This document shows positions 15,737 through 24,489 of a stretch of 64,000 nt of DNA, one piece after another. The notes beneath the pieces were generated by a model, which saw only the letters and a list, made by a program, of their open reading frames with translations, had not been told where the DNA came from and ran no database searches. The translations under genes were made by a program, and so were the position numbers. Each line of letters begins with the position of its first letter. Position 1 is the first letter of the stretch. The DNA is from CALREJ01 sp964533375 (GTDB taxonomy: Bacteria; Patescibacteriota; Gracilibacteria; Peribacterales; Peribacteraceae). The stretch spans positions 1-64,000 of the forward strand of contig CAZHLW010000001.1 of assembly GCA_964533375.1 (NCBI GenBank). Direction: 5' to 3'.

Positions 15737-16675
15737 ATGAATATCTTAGTTACGGGAGGCGCTGGCTTCATTGGATCTCACTATGTTCTGCGGCACGTCC
15801 GGCAGCATCCGGAGGACCGCGTTATTGTGCTGGATGCCCTTACCTATGCAGCGGACAAGACGCTGCTTCTTCCGGTGATGGACGCCATCACGTTTGTGGA
15901 AGGGGATATTGCGGATCTGCCACTACTTGAGAGTCTGGTCGAGGACCACAAGATTCAGATCATCATCAACTTTGCAGCGGAGACCCATGTGGACCGCAGC
16001 ATCCAGAATGCGGTGCCATTCCTGCATAGCAATGTGCTGGGAGTCCAGTCGCTCATCGAACTTCTGAAGAAGCATCCGCATATTCTGCTCGTGCATATTT
16101 CCACTGATGAAGTCTACGGCGATCTGCAGGACAACGAACCGTCCTTTACCCTGATGTCCCCCTTGTGCCCGAGTTCTCCGTACGCCGCAACCAAAGCCTC
16201 CGGCGATCTGCTGCTTCTGGCAGCGGCCCGTACCTACGGCATCAGTGTCCGCATAACGCGCTGCACAAATAACTACGGACCGCATCAGGACAAGAGCAAG
16301 CTCCTGCCTGTCATCATTCTGCATGCACTGAACGACGAACCGATTCCCATTTACGGACAGGGACTCCAGAAGCGCGATTGGCTGTATGTAACAGACCACA
16401 CCGATGCCATTGAGCTTGTGCTGCAGAAGGGGAAAGACGGTGAGGTGTATTTGATTGGTGCTTCAAACGAGCAGCAGAACATCAATGTTACAAAGACAGT
16501 CCTGAAGATTATCAACAAACCCGAAAGCCTGATTGAATTTGTGACCGACCGGCCGGGACACGACTGGCGGTACAGCCTCGATGCGTCATCTATCAAGGCG
16601 CTTGGCTGGAAACCACAGGTGTCGTTTGAGAATGGAATTAAAGAAACCGTTGCGTGGTACCAACTCCAATCATGA
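15737..16675 (+). CDS. rmlB: dTDP-glucose 4,6-dehydratase
   Basis: 312 residues, extended SDR family. It turns dTDP-glucose into dTDP-4-keto-6-deoxyglucose, the branch point for deoxy- and aminodeoxy sugars. NAD-binding GGAGFIGS is at residues 7-14, FAAETHVDRSI near 80, the catalytic STDEVYG near 120, and YAATK near 150. RITRCTNNYGPHQ and DWLYVTDH are also family marks. A G-rich leaderless-type head gives a start at 15737. The next gene, a GT4, overlaps by 4 bases. Confidence 0.93.
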   Translation: MNILVTGGAGFIGSHYVLRHVRQHPEDRVIVLDALTYAADKTLLLPVMDAITFVEGDIADLPLLESLVEDHKIQIIINFAAETHVDRSIQNAVPFLHSNVLGVQSLIELLKKHPHILLVHISTDEVYGDLQDNEPSFTLMSPLCPSSPYAATKASGDLLLLAAARTYGISVRITRCTNNYGPHQDKSKLLPVIILHALNDEPIPIYGQGLQKRDWLYVTDHTDAIELVLQKGKDGEVYLIGASNEQQNINVTKTVLKIINKPESLIEFVTDRPGHDWRYSLDASSIKALGWKPQVSFENGIKETVAWYQLQS

Positions 16676-17751
16676 AGATCGTTCTTGCGACGGGTATTTT
16701 CCCTCCCGAAATCGGCGGACCGGCTACATACGTGGAAAAGCTTGCGCGCCGACTTTTGGATCGCGGATTGCGTGTGACTATCATTGCTTATGGCGAGCAG
16801 GACCCGGTGCAGCTTCCGATTCCCATCATCAGAGTGTCGCGCAAAGGCGGTATGCTGATCCGCTGGTGGCGATACGCGCAGGCGCTCAAAATGTATGGAG
16901 CGGAGGCGGATATTATCTACGCATTTTCCTCAATCAGCTGCGGAGTACCGCTGTGGCTCTCGCGCCTGAAGCACCCGCGAAAGATTCTGCGCCTGGGCGG
17001 CGATTTCTTGTGGGAGCGCTACACGGACAAAGGCGGGCTCCTCTCACTTGGTGACTGGTATGCCACAAAGCCGCTGCTCTCGGGACCGATGAACGGACTT
17101 CTGCAGACCTTTGATCACATCGTTTTTTCCACGCAGTTCCAGGAGCAGCTCTACGAAAAGGTGTACCGCAACATGCCGTTGCATCATGTGATTGAAAATG
17201 CACTGCCGGGCGGCACGCCGGTGGAACACGAGAAGCATGATCCCTTCCGTGTTCTTTTCCTCGGGCGGTTCGTGCACTTCAAAAACCTCGGCTCCCTTGT
17301 GATGGCGTTGCACGATCTTCCGGCAACGACTCTTACTATGGTTGGCGAGGGGCCGCTCCAGAAACAACTTGAACATCTGGTGATGGACGAAGGCCTGTCT
17401 GACCGTGTCACATTCCAGGCGGTGCAAGGGCAGGATGCAAAGCAGGTGTCCTTCCTGGAGCACGATCTTCTCGTACTCCCGTCGCTCACAGAAATCAGTC
17501 CGAATACTGCGCTCGAAGCCAGAAGTCTTGGTCTGCCAGTTCTCCTTACGCAGGAAACGGGACTCAGCAGAGTGCTTTCGGATTCCATGCAGCTTCGCAT
17601 TTTACGGTCGCCCAAAGACATCAGTAATGCGATTCGCGAAGTCGAACAATCGTATCCGGTCATTGCGGAGCGCGCCGCAAGTGCACTCCCGGAGCGGACA
17701 TGGGATACTGTTGCAGATGAGCACATTGCTCTGTTCCAGAGTCTGCTATGA
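16672..17751 (+). CDS. GT4 family glycosyltransferase
   Basis: 359 residues, beginning MKIVLATGIFPPEIGGPATYVEKLA, the canonical GT4 acceptor-domain start with a glycine-rich loop. The donor domain has VLFLGRFVHFKNLGSLVMAL near 195 and SLTEISPNTALEARSLGLPVLL near 275 with the E-x7-E pair. It overlaps rmlB by ATGA and the following GT4 by ATGA, so it is in one operon with both. Confidence 0.9.
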   Translation: MKIVLATGIFPPEIGGPATYVEKLARRLLDRGLRVTIIAYGEQDPVQLPIPIIRVSRKGGMLIRWWRYAQALKMYGAEADIIYAFSSISCGVPLWLSRLKHPRKILRLGGDFLWERYTDKGGLLSLGDWYATKPLLSGPMNGLLQTFDHIVFSTQFQEQLYEKVYRNMPLHHVIENALPGGTPVEHEKHDPFRVLFLGRFVHFKNLGSLVMALHDLPATTLTMVGEGPLQKQLEHLVMDEGLSDRVTFQAVQGQDAKQVSFLEHDLLVLPSLTEISPNTALEARSLGLPVLLTQETGLSRVLSDSMQLRILRSPKDISNAIREVEQSYPVIAERAASALPERTWDTVADEHIALFQSLL

Positions 17752-18872
17752 ACCTCCTCATGATCAGTGGCGATAGGTCGATGCTGAATGGAAAGCGGGG
17801 AGCGTTCTGGTATACGCTCGAAGCTTTTTCGAAGCACTGGGGACGTATCGACATCATCTGTCCGTATGCGGACATCGATACCAAAAATCCCGATAACCTG
17901 ACTTTTTTCGGCAATGTGCATTTTCATCCGTGTCCGGAAAAAGCGCTCATCAAACAGCCGGCGTGGATTTTCAAGAAAGGACTCCAGCTGCATGAACTTT
18001 TTCATCACAACGTGATGACGGTGCATGAGTATCCGCCGTTCTATAACGGCTTTGGTGCGATGATGCTTCTGCGCTCACTCAAAATTGGGAGCGTGCTGGA
18101 GATTCATCACCTGGTCGGATATCCGGTTCCGGCTGATATGAAAGAACGGATGGGACGCATACTCTCACGCGTCTTTCTGCCGTACGAAATTCCGTCGTTC
18201 GATGCGGTGCGGACGGTCTCGAAGCCGACAGCGGAGCGCCTGCTTTCCTGGAAAGTGAAGAAATCCAAAGTCTCGGTTGTACCGTCTTTCTACCTCGACC
18301 ATCGGCTTTTTGCAGGAATCGAACAGCCGATTCACAAGCAGTACGACATTGCATTCTGTGCGCGCCTGGTCCCGAACAAAGGCCTCGAAACACTGCTCCG
18401 CGCAATTGCGAAACGGCCGCGCATCACGCTTCTGGTTATTGGCGACGGACCGGAACGTGCCAAGTGTGAAGCTCTCGCAAGGCAGCTCGACATCAGTGAG
18501 AGAGTGGAATTCCGCGGGTGGCTGGGTAGCCAGGAAGAGGTGCTTAAGGCCCTTACCTCCACAAAAATATTTGTGATGAATTCCCTCAGTGAAGGCGGTC
18601 CGCGCATTGCGCTCGAAGCGATGGCTTGTGGTCTGCCCGTCATCGCTACAAAAGTGGGAGTCATGCCCGATGTCATTGAAGACGGAAAAAACGGGCTCCT
18701 GACCACAGGGACCCCGGATGATCTGATTGCGAAAATTGAGACGCTTCTGCAGGACGAATCGCTGCGTCAGCGACTAGGGCAGGAGGCGAAAGGTGTTTTG
18801 GAACGGTTTGAACGCGAGAAGCTCATTGCCAATTACGCGCGTTTCTTGCAGAGTGTTGCATCCAATGGATAA
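17748..18872 (+). CDS. GT4 family glycosyltransferase
   Basis: 374 residues. The N-terminal domain MNLLMISGDRSMLNGKRGAF lacks the usual glycine-rich loop. The donor domain is clear: DIAFCARLVPNKGLETLLRAI near 200, LVIGDGPERAKCE near 228 and NSLSEGGPRIALEAMACG near 280. It is probably a retaining transferase in cytoplasmic glycan assembly. It overlaps the next gene by 8 bases. Confidence 0.9.
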   Translation: MNLLMISGDRSMLNGKRGAFWYTLEAFSKHWGRIDIICPYADIDTKNPDNLTFFGNVHFHPCPEKALIKQPAWIFKKGLQLHELFHHNVMTVHEYPPFYNGFGAMMLLRSLKIGSVLEIHHLVGYPVPADMKERMGRILSRVFLPYEIPSFDAVRTVSKPTAERLLSWKVKKSKVSVVPSFYLDHRLFAGIEQPIHKQYDIAFCARLVPNKGLETLLRAIAKRPRITLLVIGDGPERAKCEALARQLDISERVEFRGWLGSQEEVLKALTSTKIFVMNSLSEGGPRIALEAMACGLPVIATKVGVMPDVIEDGKNGLLTTGTPDDLIAKIETLLQDESLRQRLGQEAKGVLERFEREKLIANYARFLQSVASNG

Positions 18873-19962
18873 GGAAGATGTTTCATTGAAGGCCCCCACC
18901 CGGCCCTCCGGGCCACCCTCCCCCGTGGGGGAGGAAAGGCGGAAACTTCTTTTTATCACACAGAAGCTTCATGGCCAGGATGCATTTGGCATTCTGTGGA
19001 TCAACGCGTTTCGCAAAGCGGGGTACGACGTTGATGTGATTTGTCTGGAGTGGCGGCCGGAAGAAGCCAAGGCGGCGCTTGGTATTACCGATATTCCTTT
19101 CACCGTGCATTCGCTCGGGAAAGAAAGAGGATCATCAAAACTCGCACAAATTTTCACTTTCATCCGCCTGATATTCACATTGCCGTTTGACCGCGTTTTT
19201 GTACACATGGCGCCGGTCTGGGGATTGCTTGGAGCGCCGGCATTTGTGTTACGTCGTAAACCTACCTACCTGTGGTACACGCACTACAAGATGCAGGCGG
19301 GGCTCAAACTGATCGGCTTGTACGGCAAGAGAATGTTCTGTGCCACGCCGCAGAGCATGCCGCAGTATGAGGAATCACCGAAGAAAGTAGTAGTCGGCCA
19401 TGGAATCGATATGGACTACTGGAAGAAGCGTCCGAACCTCGACACGAATCCGCGGAAGCTTCTGGTCGTGCATCGTTTGTCCCGCAGTAAGCGTCTGGAA
19501 CTGATCATCCGCGCGCTCACATTACTCCCGGAGGACTTCACGCTGGAGATCTTTGGCATTGAGGCTGAGGCTGACTATGTGGCGGAGCTGAAAGCATTAG
19601 TGACGGAATTACAACTCGAACATCGCGTCATTTTCCGCGGCACCATTGCGAGCAAAGATCTTCCCGCACTCTATAGCGCGCATCAGCTTATTTTGAATAT
19701 GGCGTCTGAGACTATCGATAAAACCATGGTCGAAGCCATGACCTGTGGCTGCTACCCGATGACCACCAAAGGCAACGCTGCAGCCATCGGCATTCCCGTA
19801 GCCCCCGAAGCAGATACACCGGAGGCAATTGCTGCTTTCATCCTTACCTACGGCGCAAAGGCTCCCATCAGCGCCGACGACATGTATGAAATTGTGAAGA
19901 CGCGCCACAGTCTGGAAGCGCTGATTGCAAAAATGAATGTCTACATCCACCCCGGCACATGA
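18865..19962 (+). CDS. GT4-like glycosyltransferase with repeat-derived N-terminus
   Basis: 365 residues from ATG 18865. The conserved part starts at about residue 28 (KLLFITQKLHGQDAFGILW). Residues 8-25 are encoded by a GC-rich palindromic element (18885-18940) and look extraneous, so the ancestral start may be GTG 18925. Donor domain: LVVHRLSRSKRLELIIRAL near 210, LEIFGIEAEADYV near 240, and the E-x7-E region ASETIDKTMVEAMTCG near 290. Overlapping neighbours place it in the same operon. Confidence 0.85.
   Translation: MDKEDVSLKAPTRPSGPPSPVGEERRKLLFITQKLHGQDAFGILWINAFRKAGYDVDVICLEWRPEEAKAALGITDIPFTVHSLGKERGSSKLAQIFTFIRLIFTLPFDRVFVHMAPVWGLLGAPAFVLRRKPTYLWYTHYKMQAGLKLIGLYGKRMFCATPQSMPQYEESPKKVVVGHGIDMDYWKKRPNLDTNPRKLLVVHRLSRSKRLELIIRALTLLPEDFTLEIFGIEAEADYVAELKALVTELQLEHRVIFRGTIASKDLPALYSAHQLILNMASETIDKTMVEAMTCGCYPMTTKGNAAAIGIPVAPEADTPEAIAAFILTYGAKAPISADDMYEIVKTRHSLEALIAKMNVYIHPGT
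18902..18934. repeat. GC-rich double palindrome (REP-like)
   Basis: Two perfect hairpins lie back to back: GGCCC-TCC-GGGCC (18902-18914) and CCTCCCCC-GT-GGGGGAGG (18917-18934). They are in frame within the first codons of a glycosyltransferase gene. Confidence 0.75.
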
Positions 19963-21143
19963 CGCAGTCTCTCATTCCCTGTACGGTCCAGGTCCTCACC
20001 CGCAACAGCGAGACGTCGATTGCGCATTGTCTGGACACACTCAAGGATTTTGGCGAAGTGATTGTGCAGGACGGGCACTCCACGGACCGCACGGTCGAGA
20101 TTGCCAAGACGTATCCGAATGTGACGATCATGCCGCAGAACAAGGCATATCTGGATGATGAAGGACGTATCCGTGATTTCTCCGCCATCCGCAACGAAAG
20201 CATCTTTGCCGCCAAATACGACTGGGTTCTGGTTGTCGATGCCGATGAAGGCGTTCGTCCGGATCTCACTGAGGAAGTCCGTCAGCTCATCAGCGATGAC
20301 AAAAAAGGAGTCTACGTCGCGTTCCGCCGCTACTACGTTGGTGGCACGAAAATCATGTACTCATCGCAGTATCCGGCGCTGCAGATCCGTTTCTTCTACC
20401 GGCCGCTCATTGAAGGCTACCAAAAGCCTGTGCATGAGCGCATCAAACTGAAAGACGGTGTGGCGACACAGATGCTTGTTTCGGAATTGCCTGTGCCGCT
20501 GCCGCCTGCGAAAGATCTGCGGGCGAAGAATCACCGTTACCTTCTGATGGAAGCAAAGCGTGCCGAGTACATTACCTTTTTCGGGTGGTGTAAGTGGGTG
20601 CTGTGGCGGAACACTCGTACCATTCTGGGGGTTACACTCCGGCTCCTGAAGATCTGGCTGGTTCCGCAAAAAGGAGCGAGATTGCCGCTCGCATACGAAA
20701 TGCAGTTTCAGATGCATTCGCTTAAAACCATCATCCACACGTTTCCGCCTATGGCGCGGTTCCGCAAATTGCCGCTGTCAGCCCGTCAGTTCATCACCTA
20801 TATCTGCACCGGGGGATCGGCTGCGGCTATCGACATCGGGCTCTATCTTCTGCTCATCACACTCGGCGTCTATTACATCACTGCGTCAGTCATCAGCGGT
20901 GTGTGCGGTTTCATCAGTGCATTTGTCCTTCACAAATACGTCGCCTTTAAAAAGCACGACAAAGTCGGAAATCACTTTGTGCGGTACTGCCTGCTCGGAC
21001 TCTGGAATCTGTTTGCGACGACGGTTGTTCTCTACCTCTGCGTTGATGTACTTGGGATTCCGGAAGAAGGATCGAAGATTGTGGCGAATGCGTCGGTCGT
21101 GCTGTGGAACTTTTTCCTCTACAAGTTTTTAGTATACGTTTAG
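19959..21143 (+). CDS. GT2 glycosyltransferase fused to a GtrA-like membrane domain
   Basis: 394 residues. The N-terminal domain (about 1-240) is GT2: VQVLTRNSETSIAHCLDTL, VIVQDGHSTDRTVEIA near 36 and LVVDADEG near 92 for the metal site. It resembles LPS core glucosyltransferases of the WaaE/KdtX type. The C-terminal domain (about 265-394) has four membrane helices with the GtrA signature FITYICTGGSAAAIDIGLYLLL and FVLHKYVAFK. GtrA domains are thought to flip or bind polyprenyl-linked sugars. Usually GtrA and GT2 are separate proteins; here they are covalently joined. It starts in a 4-base overlap with the previous gene. Confidence 0.88.
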   Translation: MTQSLIPCTVQVLTRNSETSIAHCLDTLKDFGEVIVQDGHSTDRTVEIAKTYPNVTIMPQNKAYLDDEGRIRDFSAIRNESIFAAKYDWVLVVDADEGVRPDLTEEVRQLISDDKKGVYVAFRRYYVGGTKIMYSSQYPALQIRFFYRPLIEGYQKPVHERIKLKDGVATQMLVSELPVPLPPAKDLRAKNHRYLLMEAKRAEYITFFGWCKWVLWRNTRTILGVTLRLLKIWLVPQKGARLPLAYEMQFQMHSLKTIIHTFPPMARFRKLPLSARQFITYICTGGSAAAIDIGLYLLLITLGVYYITASVISGVCGFISAFVLHKYVAFKKHDKVGNHFVRYCLLGLWNLFATTVVLYLCVDVLGIPEEGSKIVANASVVLWNFFLYKFLVYV

Positions 21144-21149
21144 TGGTAT

Positions 21150-21773
21150 TCACGACCGGAGAATTCCCGGCAATTTTGTAATATCACTGATGATGTGATC
21201 CGGGTGCAGGGCGGCAAGCTTTGCTTCAGAGCGGATACCGGTGAGCGTGGCGCAGGAGGTGATGCCGAGTGCCTGGGCTGCCAGCACATCAGCGTCTGTA
21301 TCGCCGATAATCCAGTCACCGATGGTCCTGTATGGTTTGATCATCTCCACTTTTGTCTGCCAGGGGCCCAGGTCGGGAGCGGAGACAAGGACATGTTTGA
21401 AGTATTGCCGCAGGTCCAGATGATCGAACTGTGCCTGCAGTTCCTGCGGACGTTTGCGGAGGGTGACGAGAATCAGCGACTCGGTTTCTGACAGCTGCGC
21501 GAGCGTTTCACGGGCGCCGGGGATCAGCTTGTCATGCATCAGGAAAGCGGCGTCTTCAATAAGCGACAGGCGCTTTGCTTCGTAGACAGCCACATCCTCA
21601 CCGGGATAATGACGCTCGATGATTGCTGCTTCGGACACGCTCTCTCTTTTGAGCGACCAGTAGGCATCGGCGCTGAGGGGCTGTAATGCATTTTGCAGAC
21701 ACTGCAGATGTAGTGCGTAGTAGCGCCCTGAGACATCCACAATCGTGCCGTCGAAGTCGAGGAAGAGTGTCAT
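21150..21773 (-). CDS. HAD-family phosphatase
   Basis: 207 residues. HAD motif I is FLDFDGTI at the N-terminus, with both catalytic aspartates. Motif II is LILVTLR near 120, the lysine is in TKVEMIKPY near 157, and motif IV is IIGDTDADVLAA near 170. A helical cap lies between residues 15 and 90. It dephosphorylates a small metabolite; a sugar-phosphate intermediate is a reasonable guess given the epimerase gene that overlaps it upstream by 4 bases. It is the last gene of the minus-strand operon beginning at 27122. Confidence 0.85.
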   Translation of the reverse strand: MTLFLDFDGTIVDVSGRYYALHLQCLQNALQPLSADAYWSLKRESVSEAAIIERHYPGEDVAVYEAKRLSLIEDAAFLMHDKLIPGARETLAQLSETESLILVTLRKRPQELQAQFDHLDLRQYFKHVLVSAPDLGPWQTKVEMIKPYRTIGDWIIGDTDADVLAAQALGITSCATLTGIRSEAKLAALHPDHIISDITKLPGILRS

Positions 21774-22666
21774 GCGTGGTGCGCGCTGTACCAGTCATAC
21801 GTTTGACGCAGCCCTTCCGCAAGTGATGTTTTTGCCTGAAAGCCCAACGCGGACGTCAGGCGGCTGATGTCGAACCTTATTTCCGTTTTTGCTTTTTGCC
21901 GCTCCTTATACACCGGTGTGAGATTTTTTCCGCTGATCCGTATGAGCGTTTCCACCGCCTCCTTCAGGGTGGCACTCCGGCCACTTGCAACGTTCAGGAT
22001 GCCGGGTTTTTTCTTTCCGACTGCGAGAATAATGGCATCAACGGCATCTGCTACGTACAGATAATCCCGGGTATCGCTTCCATCTCCAAAGAGGACCGGT
22101 GCCGTTCCTGCTGCAATAGACCGTATGAATAGAGGAATGGCTTTAACGGGTTTTTCGCGCGGGCCGTAGACCTGTGTAAAGCGCAGAATCGTGAGAGGGA
22201 TGTCACGCATGACACAGAGAGTTTCTGCGCGGTGCTCACAGGCGGCCTTCGATTGTGCATAGGCGGACTGCGGCAGGAGCGGGTGCATTTCGGTGAGCGG
22301 CAAAAACTGCGGCGGGCCATAAACATCCAGTGTGCTTGCGAGAATGACATGTGAGACGCTTACGGGGAGGCTCTGCAAAAGATATTCCGTACTGTCGAGA
22401 TTCGCTGTCCACATTGCATCGGCCGATTCCGTTGGATTTGATTGGGATGGAATGGTGGCGGCCAGGTGAATGACAGTGTCGCAGCCCTGCATTGCTCTTG
22501 CGAGTATGTCCACGGACGCAGGATTCGTCAGATCAGCTACAACAACTCTGCACGGAAGAGCGATGTCTGTCCGGACAATGGCAGTAACGGTATGGCCCTG
22601 TTCCAGAAGAACGGGCAGCAGGTGAGATCCTATAAAGCCAGTTGCTCCTGTCAGTACAATATTCAT
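21770..22666 (-). CDS. NAD-dependent epimerase/dehydratase (extended SDR)
   Basis: 298 residues. NAD-binding TGATGFIGSHL is near residue 7, ILASTLDVYG carries the catalytic Ser/Thr region, and YAQSK near 145 is the active Tyr-Lys. LRFTQVYGPREKP and GDGSDTRDYLYVADAVDAI follow the UDP-sugar epimerase pattern. The substrate is not determinable from sequence alone; a UDP-hexose 4-epimerase or dTDP-4-keto-sugar reductase is likely. It overlaps both neighbours by 4 bases. Confidence 0.87.
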   Translation of the reverse strand: MNIVLTGATGFIGSHLLPVLLEQGHTVTAIVRTDIALPCRVVVADLTNPASVDILARAMQGCDTVIHLAATIPSQSNPTESADAMWTANLDSTEYLLQSLPVSVSHVILASTLDVYGPPQFLPLTEMHPLLPQSAYAQSKAACEHRAETLCVMRDIPLTILRFTQVYGPREKPVKAIPLFIRSIAAGTAPVLFGDGSDTRDYLYVADAVDAIILAVGKKKPGILNVASGRSATLKEAVETLIRISGKNLTPVYKERQKAKTEIRFDISRLTSALGFQAKTSLAEGLRQTYDWYSAHHA

Positions 22667-23742
22667 CCTTGTGCGAGGGAAAGACGGAGCCGTTCGAGTT
22701 TCTCCACCTCTTCTTCCACTGCATCGACGGATGTCAGTACCGGTTCAATATCCATGCCGCGTATCCATGCCAGTCCCTCCGGCAGCGGGTTCATTTTTTT
22801 TGCAATGGGCGGCAACTCTTCACCGAATGCAAGTTTTACAAAGATGTACGGCATATTGAGCCCGGCTCGACTGAAGAACAGATGCGTGGTAAAGAAACGC
22901 CCGATATTAATTTCGGTCGGGTTCGGGATACCACTCGCATCGTAGGTCATATCCACACTGAAGATGCCATGGGGCTTGCTGTCGATGGCGTGGATGGCGC
23001 TCAGAGCAAGGTCATCAAGAACGGGGTCGGAGACAGTGGCGCCTGTTCCGGTCAGACCGGTAATACCCGATGGCGCACGATTTGCAAATTCCCAGTACAG
23101 ACGCTTTCTCCCCTGCGCCACGACCAGTTCACCATTGTTCCAGATGGATTGCCATGTGATGGATTCCGGTCGCAGACATGCTGCTGCGGAATACGTTCCC
23201 CAGCCGCGCTGGAAATCGAGCCAGGCCCTAGCCTGATCGTAGTTGTCTGTTGGCAAAGATCCCTTTCCGAAGGCACCCCGTACAGCTCGGATCCAGATTT
23301 TCGGTCCGAAGAGATCGAAGGCTTTACGGAGATCGCTCTCGCTGTGGATCATGATAGTGTCCGGGACCGCCAGTCCCGCCTCTTTCCATTTTTCGAATGA
23401 CAGATATTTGTTCTGACAAATAATCACCGTCTCTTTCGCAGGTAAAAACACACGACAACCGATCTCGTTACGGTGCTCACTGATGTATTCGATTTCCACA
23501 TCCGGTTGTGCGAATATCAATTCCGCGCCCGTGTCTTTTATAAGACGGTTGAGCACGGGGATATACTGCGGATCGCTGCAGGGAGGAATCAGGTATTTTT
23601 CATCTGTCTCCGTACGCTGCAGATAGTATTTATCGGCATCGACGCCTATAAGGTGAAAAGGTTCGTCTTTTACGAGACGCAGAGACCGGACAAAATTGGT
23701 GGCGGGCGCGCCGCCTGCTCCGGTAATAAGGATGCGTTTCAT
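22663..23742 (-). CDS. ATP-grasp ligase, carbamoyl-phosphate-synthase-large-subunit-like
   Basis: 359 residues. The N-terminal pre-ATP-grasp domain reads MKRILITGAGGAPATNFVRSL. The central region FEKWKEAGLAVPDTIMI and FGPKIWIRAVRGAFGKGS matches the ATP-grasp lysine and glycine-rich loop. PHGIFSVDMTYD-to-PTEINIGRFFT near 285-305 holds the metal-binding Asp/Glu/Asn. The family makes amide or similar bonds by acyl-phosphate chemistry. Inside a glycan operon, a plausible job is joining an amino acid or carboxylate to an amino sugar or uronic acid. Start ATG 23742 is chosen with TAAGGT 7 bases upstream. Confidence 0.8.
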   Translation of the reverse strand: MKRILITGAGGAPATNFVRSLRLVKDEPFHLIGVDADKYYLQRTETDEKYLIPPCSDPQYIPVLNRLIKDTGAELIFAQPDVEIEYISEHRNEIGCRVFLPAKETVIICQNKYLSFEKWKEAGLAVPDTIMIHSESDLRKAFDLFGPKIWIRAVRGAFGKGSLPTDNYDQARAWLDFQRGWGTYSAAACLRPESITWQSIWNNGELVVAQGRKRLYWEFANRAPSGITGLTGTGATVSDPVLDDLALSAIHAIDSKPHGIFSVDMTYDASGIPNPTEINIGRFFTTHLFFSRAGLNMPYIFVKLAFGEELPPIAKKMNPLPEGLAWIRGMDIEPVLTSVDAVEEEVEKLERLRLSLAQG

Positions 23743-23782
23743 GCGGGGCACCTTATCAAAAATGTGCTGCAAAGAGGAGTTT

Positions 23783-24484
23783 TTATGGTTTTTGTCGGAG
23801 GATTTCGAGCTTCCACCACACTATGAACATATCTCTCACAGATTTGGCAACGGTCGACAGCTTACCGCCTCTGGCTTTGCCACCTTTGCGCGGCTCCTGT
23901 ATGAGATCGACGTGGGCAATCCTGTAGCCGCGCTTAGCTGCACGGATAAAGCGTTCGGCTTCCACAAAGACGCTCGTGGATAGAACGGGGATATTGTGAA
24001 TAATCTCTCTGCGCACGCATTTAATAGTACCCGGATCGTGCAGATCCACCCCAAATAGTATACGCGGAAGCCAGCGATACGAGCTGGAAATAATATGGCG
24101 GTAGAGTGTGTAGTCTTTATAGATACGGTCGCAGATGACAACGTCGTAGGAGTCCAGAAGCGGTGCGCACTTGCGGAGAGTTTCCGGGGGAAACTGCCCA
24201 TCACCGGAAATGAGAAAGAGGAAGTCTTTGGTGGCGAGTTTATTGAGATCTTCGAAGGTTGTGGCAATGCCCTGGTTTACACTGTGTCTTTCAATGCGGA
24301 TCTCCGGATGCTTTACCTTCGTTTCCTGCATGAGCGCCCAGGTGTCATCTTTGCTCGCATCGTCCAGCACGATCAGCTCGTAGTCTGTTGTGCATTCCTT
24401 CAGCACAGCAAGGGATCGCTCAATAACATCCTGAATGGAGGCGTGTTCGTTGTAGGCCGGGATCAGTAAAGAGACCGAAGGCAC
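23783..24484 (-). CDS. GT2 family glycosyltransferase
   Basis: 233 residues, GTG start. MPSVSLLIPAYNEHASIQDVIE, LIVLDDASKDDTW near 40 and FLISGDGQFPPE near 95 define the GT-A core and metal site. DRIYKDYTLYRHIISSSYRW and LHDPGTIKCVRREI fit the DPM1-like polyprenyl-phosphate subgroup. No membrane helices are visible. It lies 5 bases after the aminotransferase stop, so it is in the same operon. Confidence 0.88.
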   Translation of the reverse strand: MPSVSLLIPAYNEHASIQDVIERSLAVLKECTTDYELIVLDDASKDDTWALMQETKVKHPEIRIERHSVNQGIATTFEDLNKLATKDFLFLISGDGQFPPETLRKCAPLLDSYDVVICDRIYKDYTLYRHIISSSYRWLPRILFGVDLHDPGTIKCVRREIIHNIPVLSTSVFVEAERFIRAAKRGYRIAHVDLIQEPRKGGKARGGKLSTVAKSVRDMFIVWWKLEILRQKP

Positions 24485-24489
24485 GGGCC

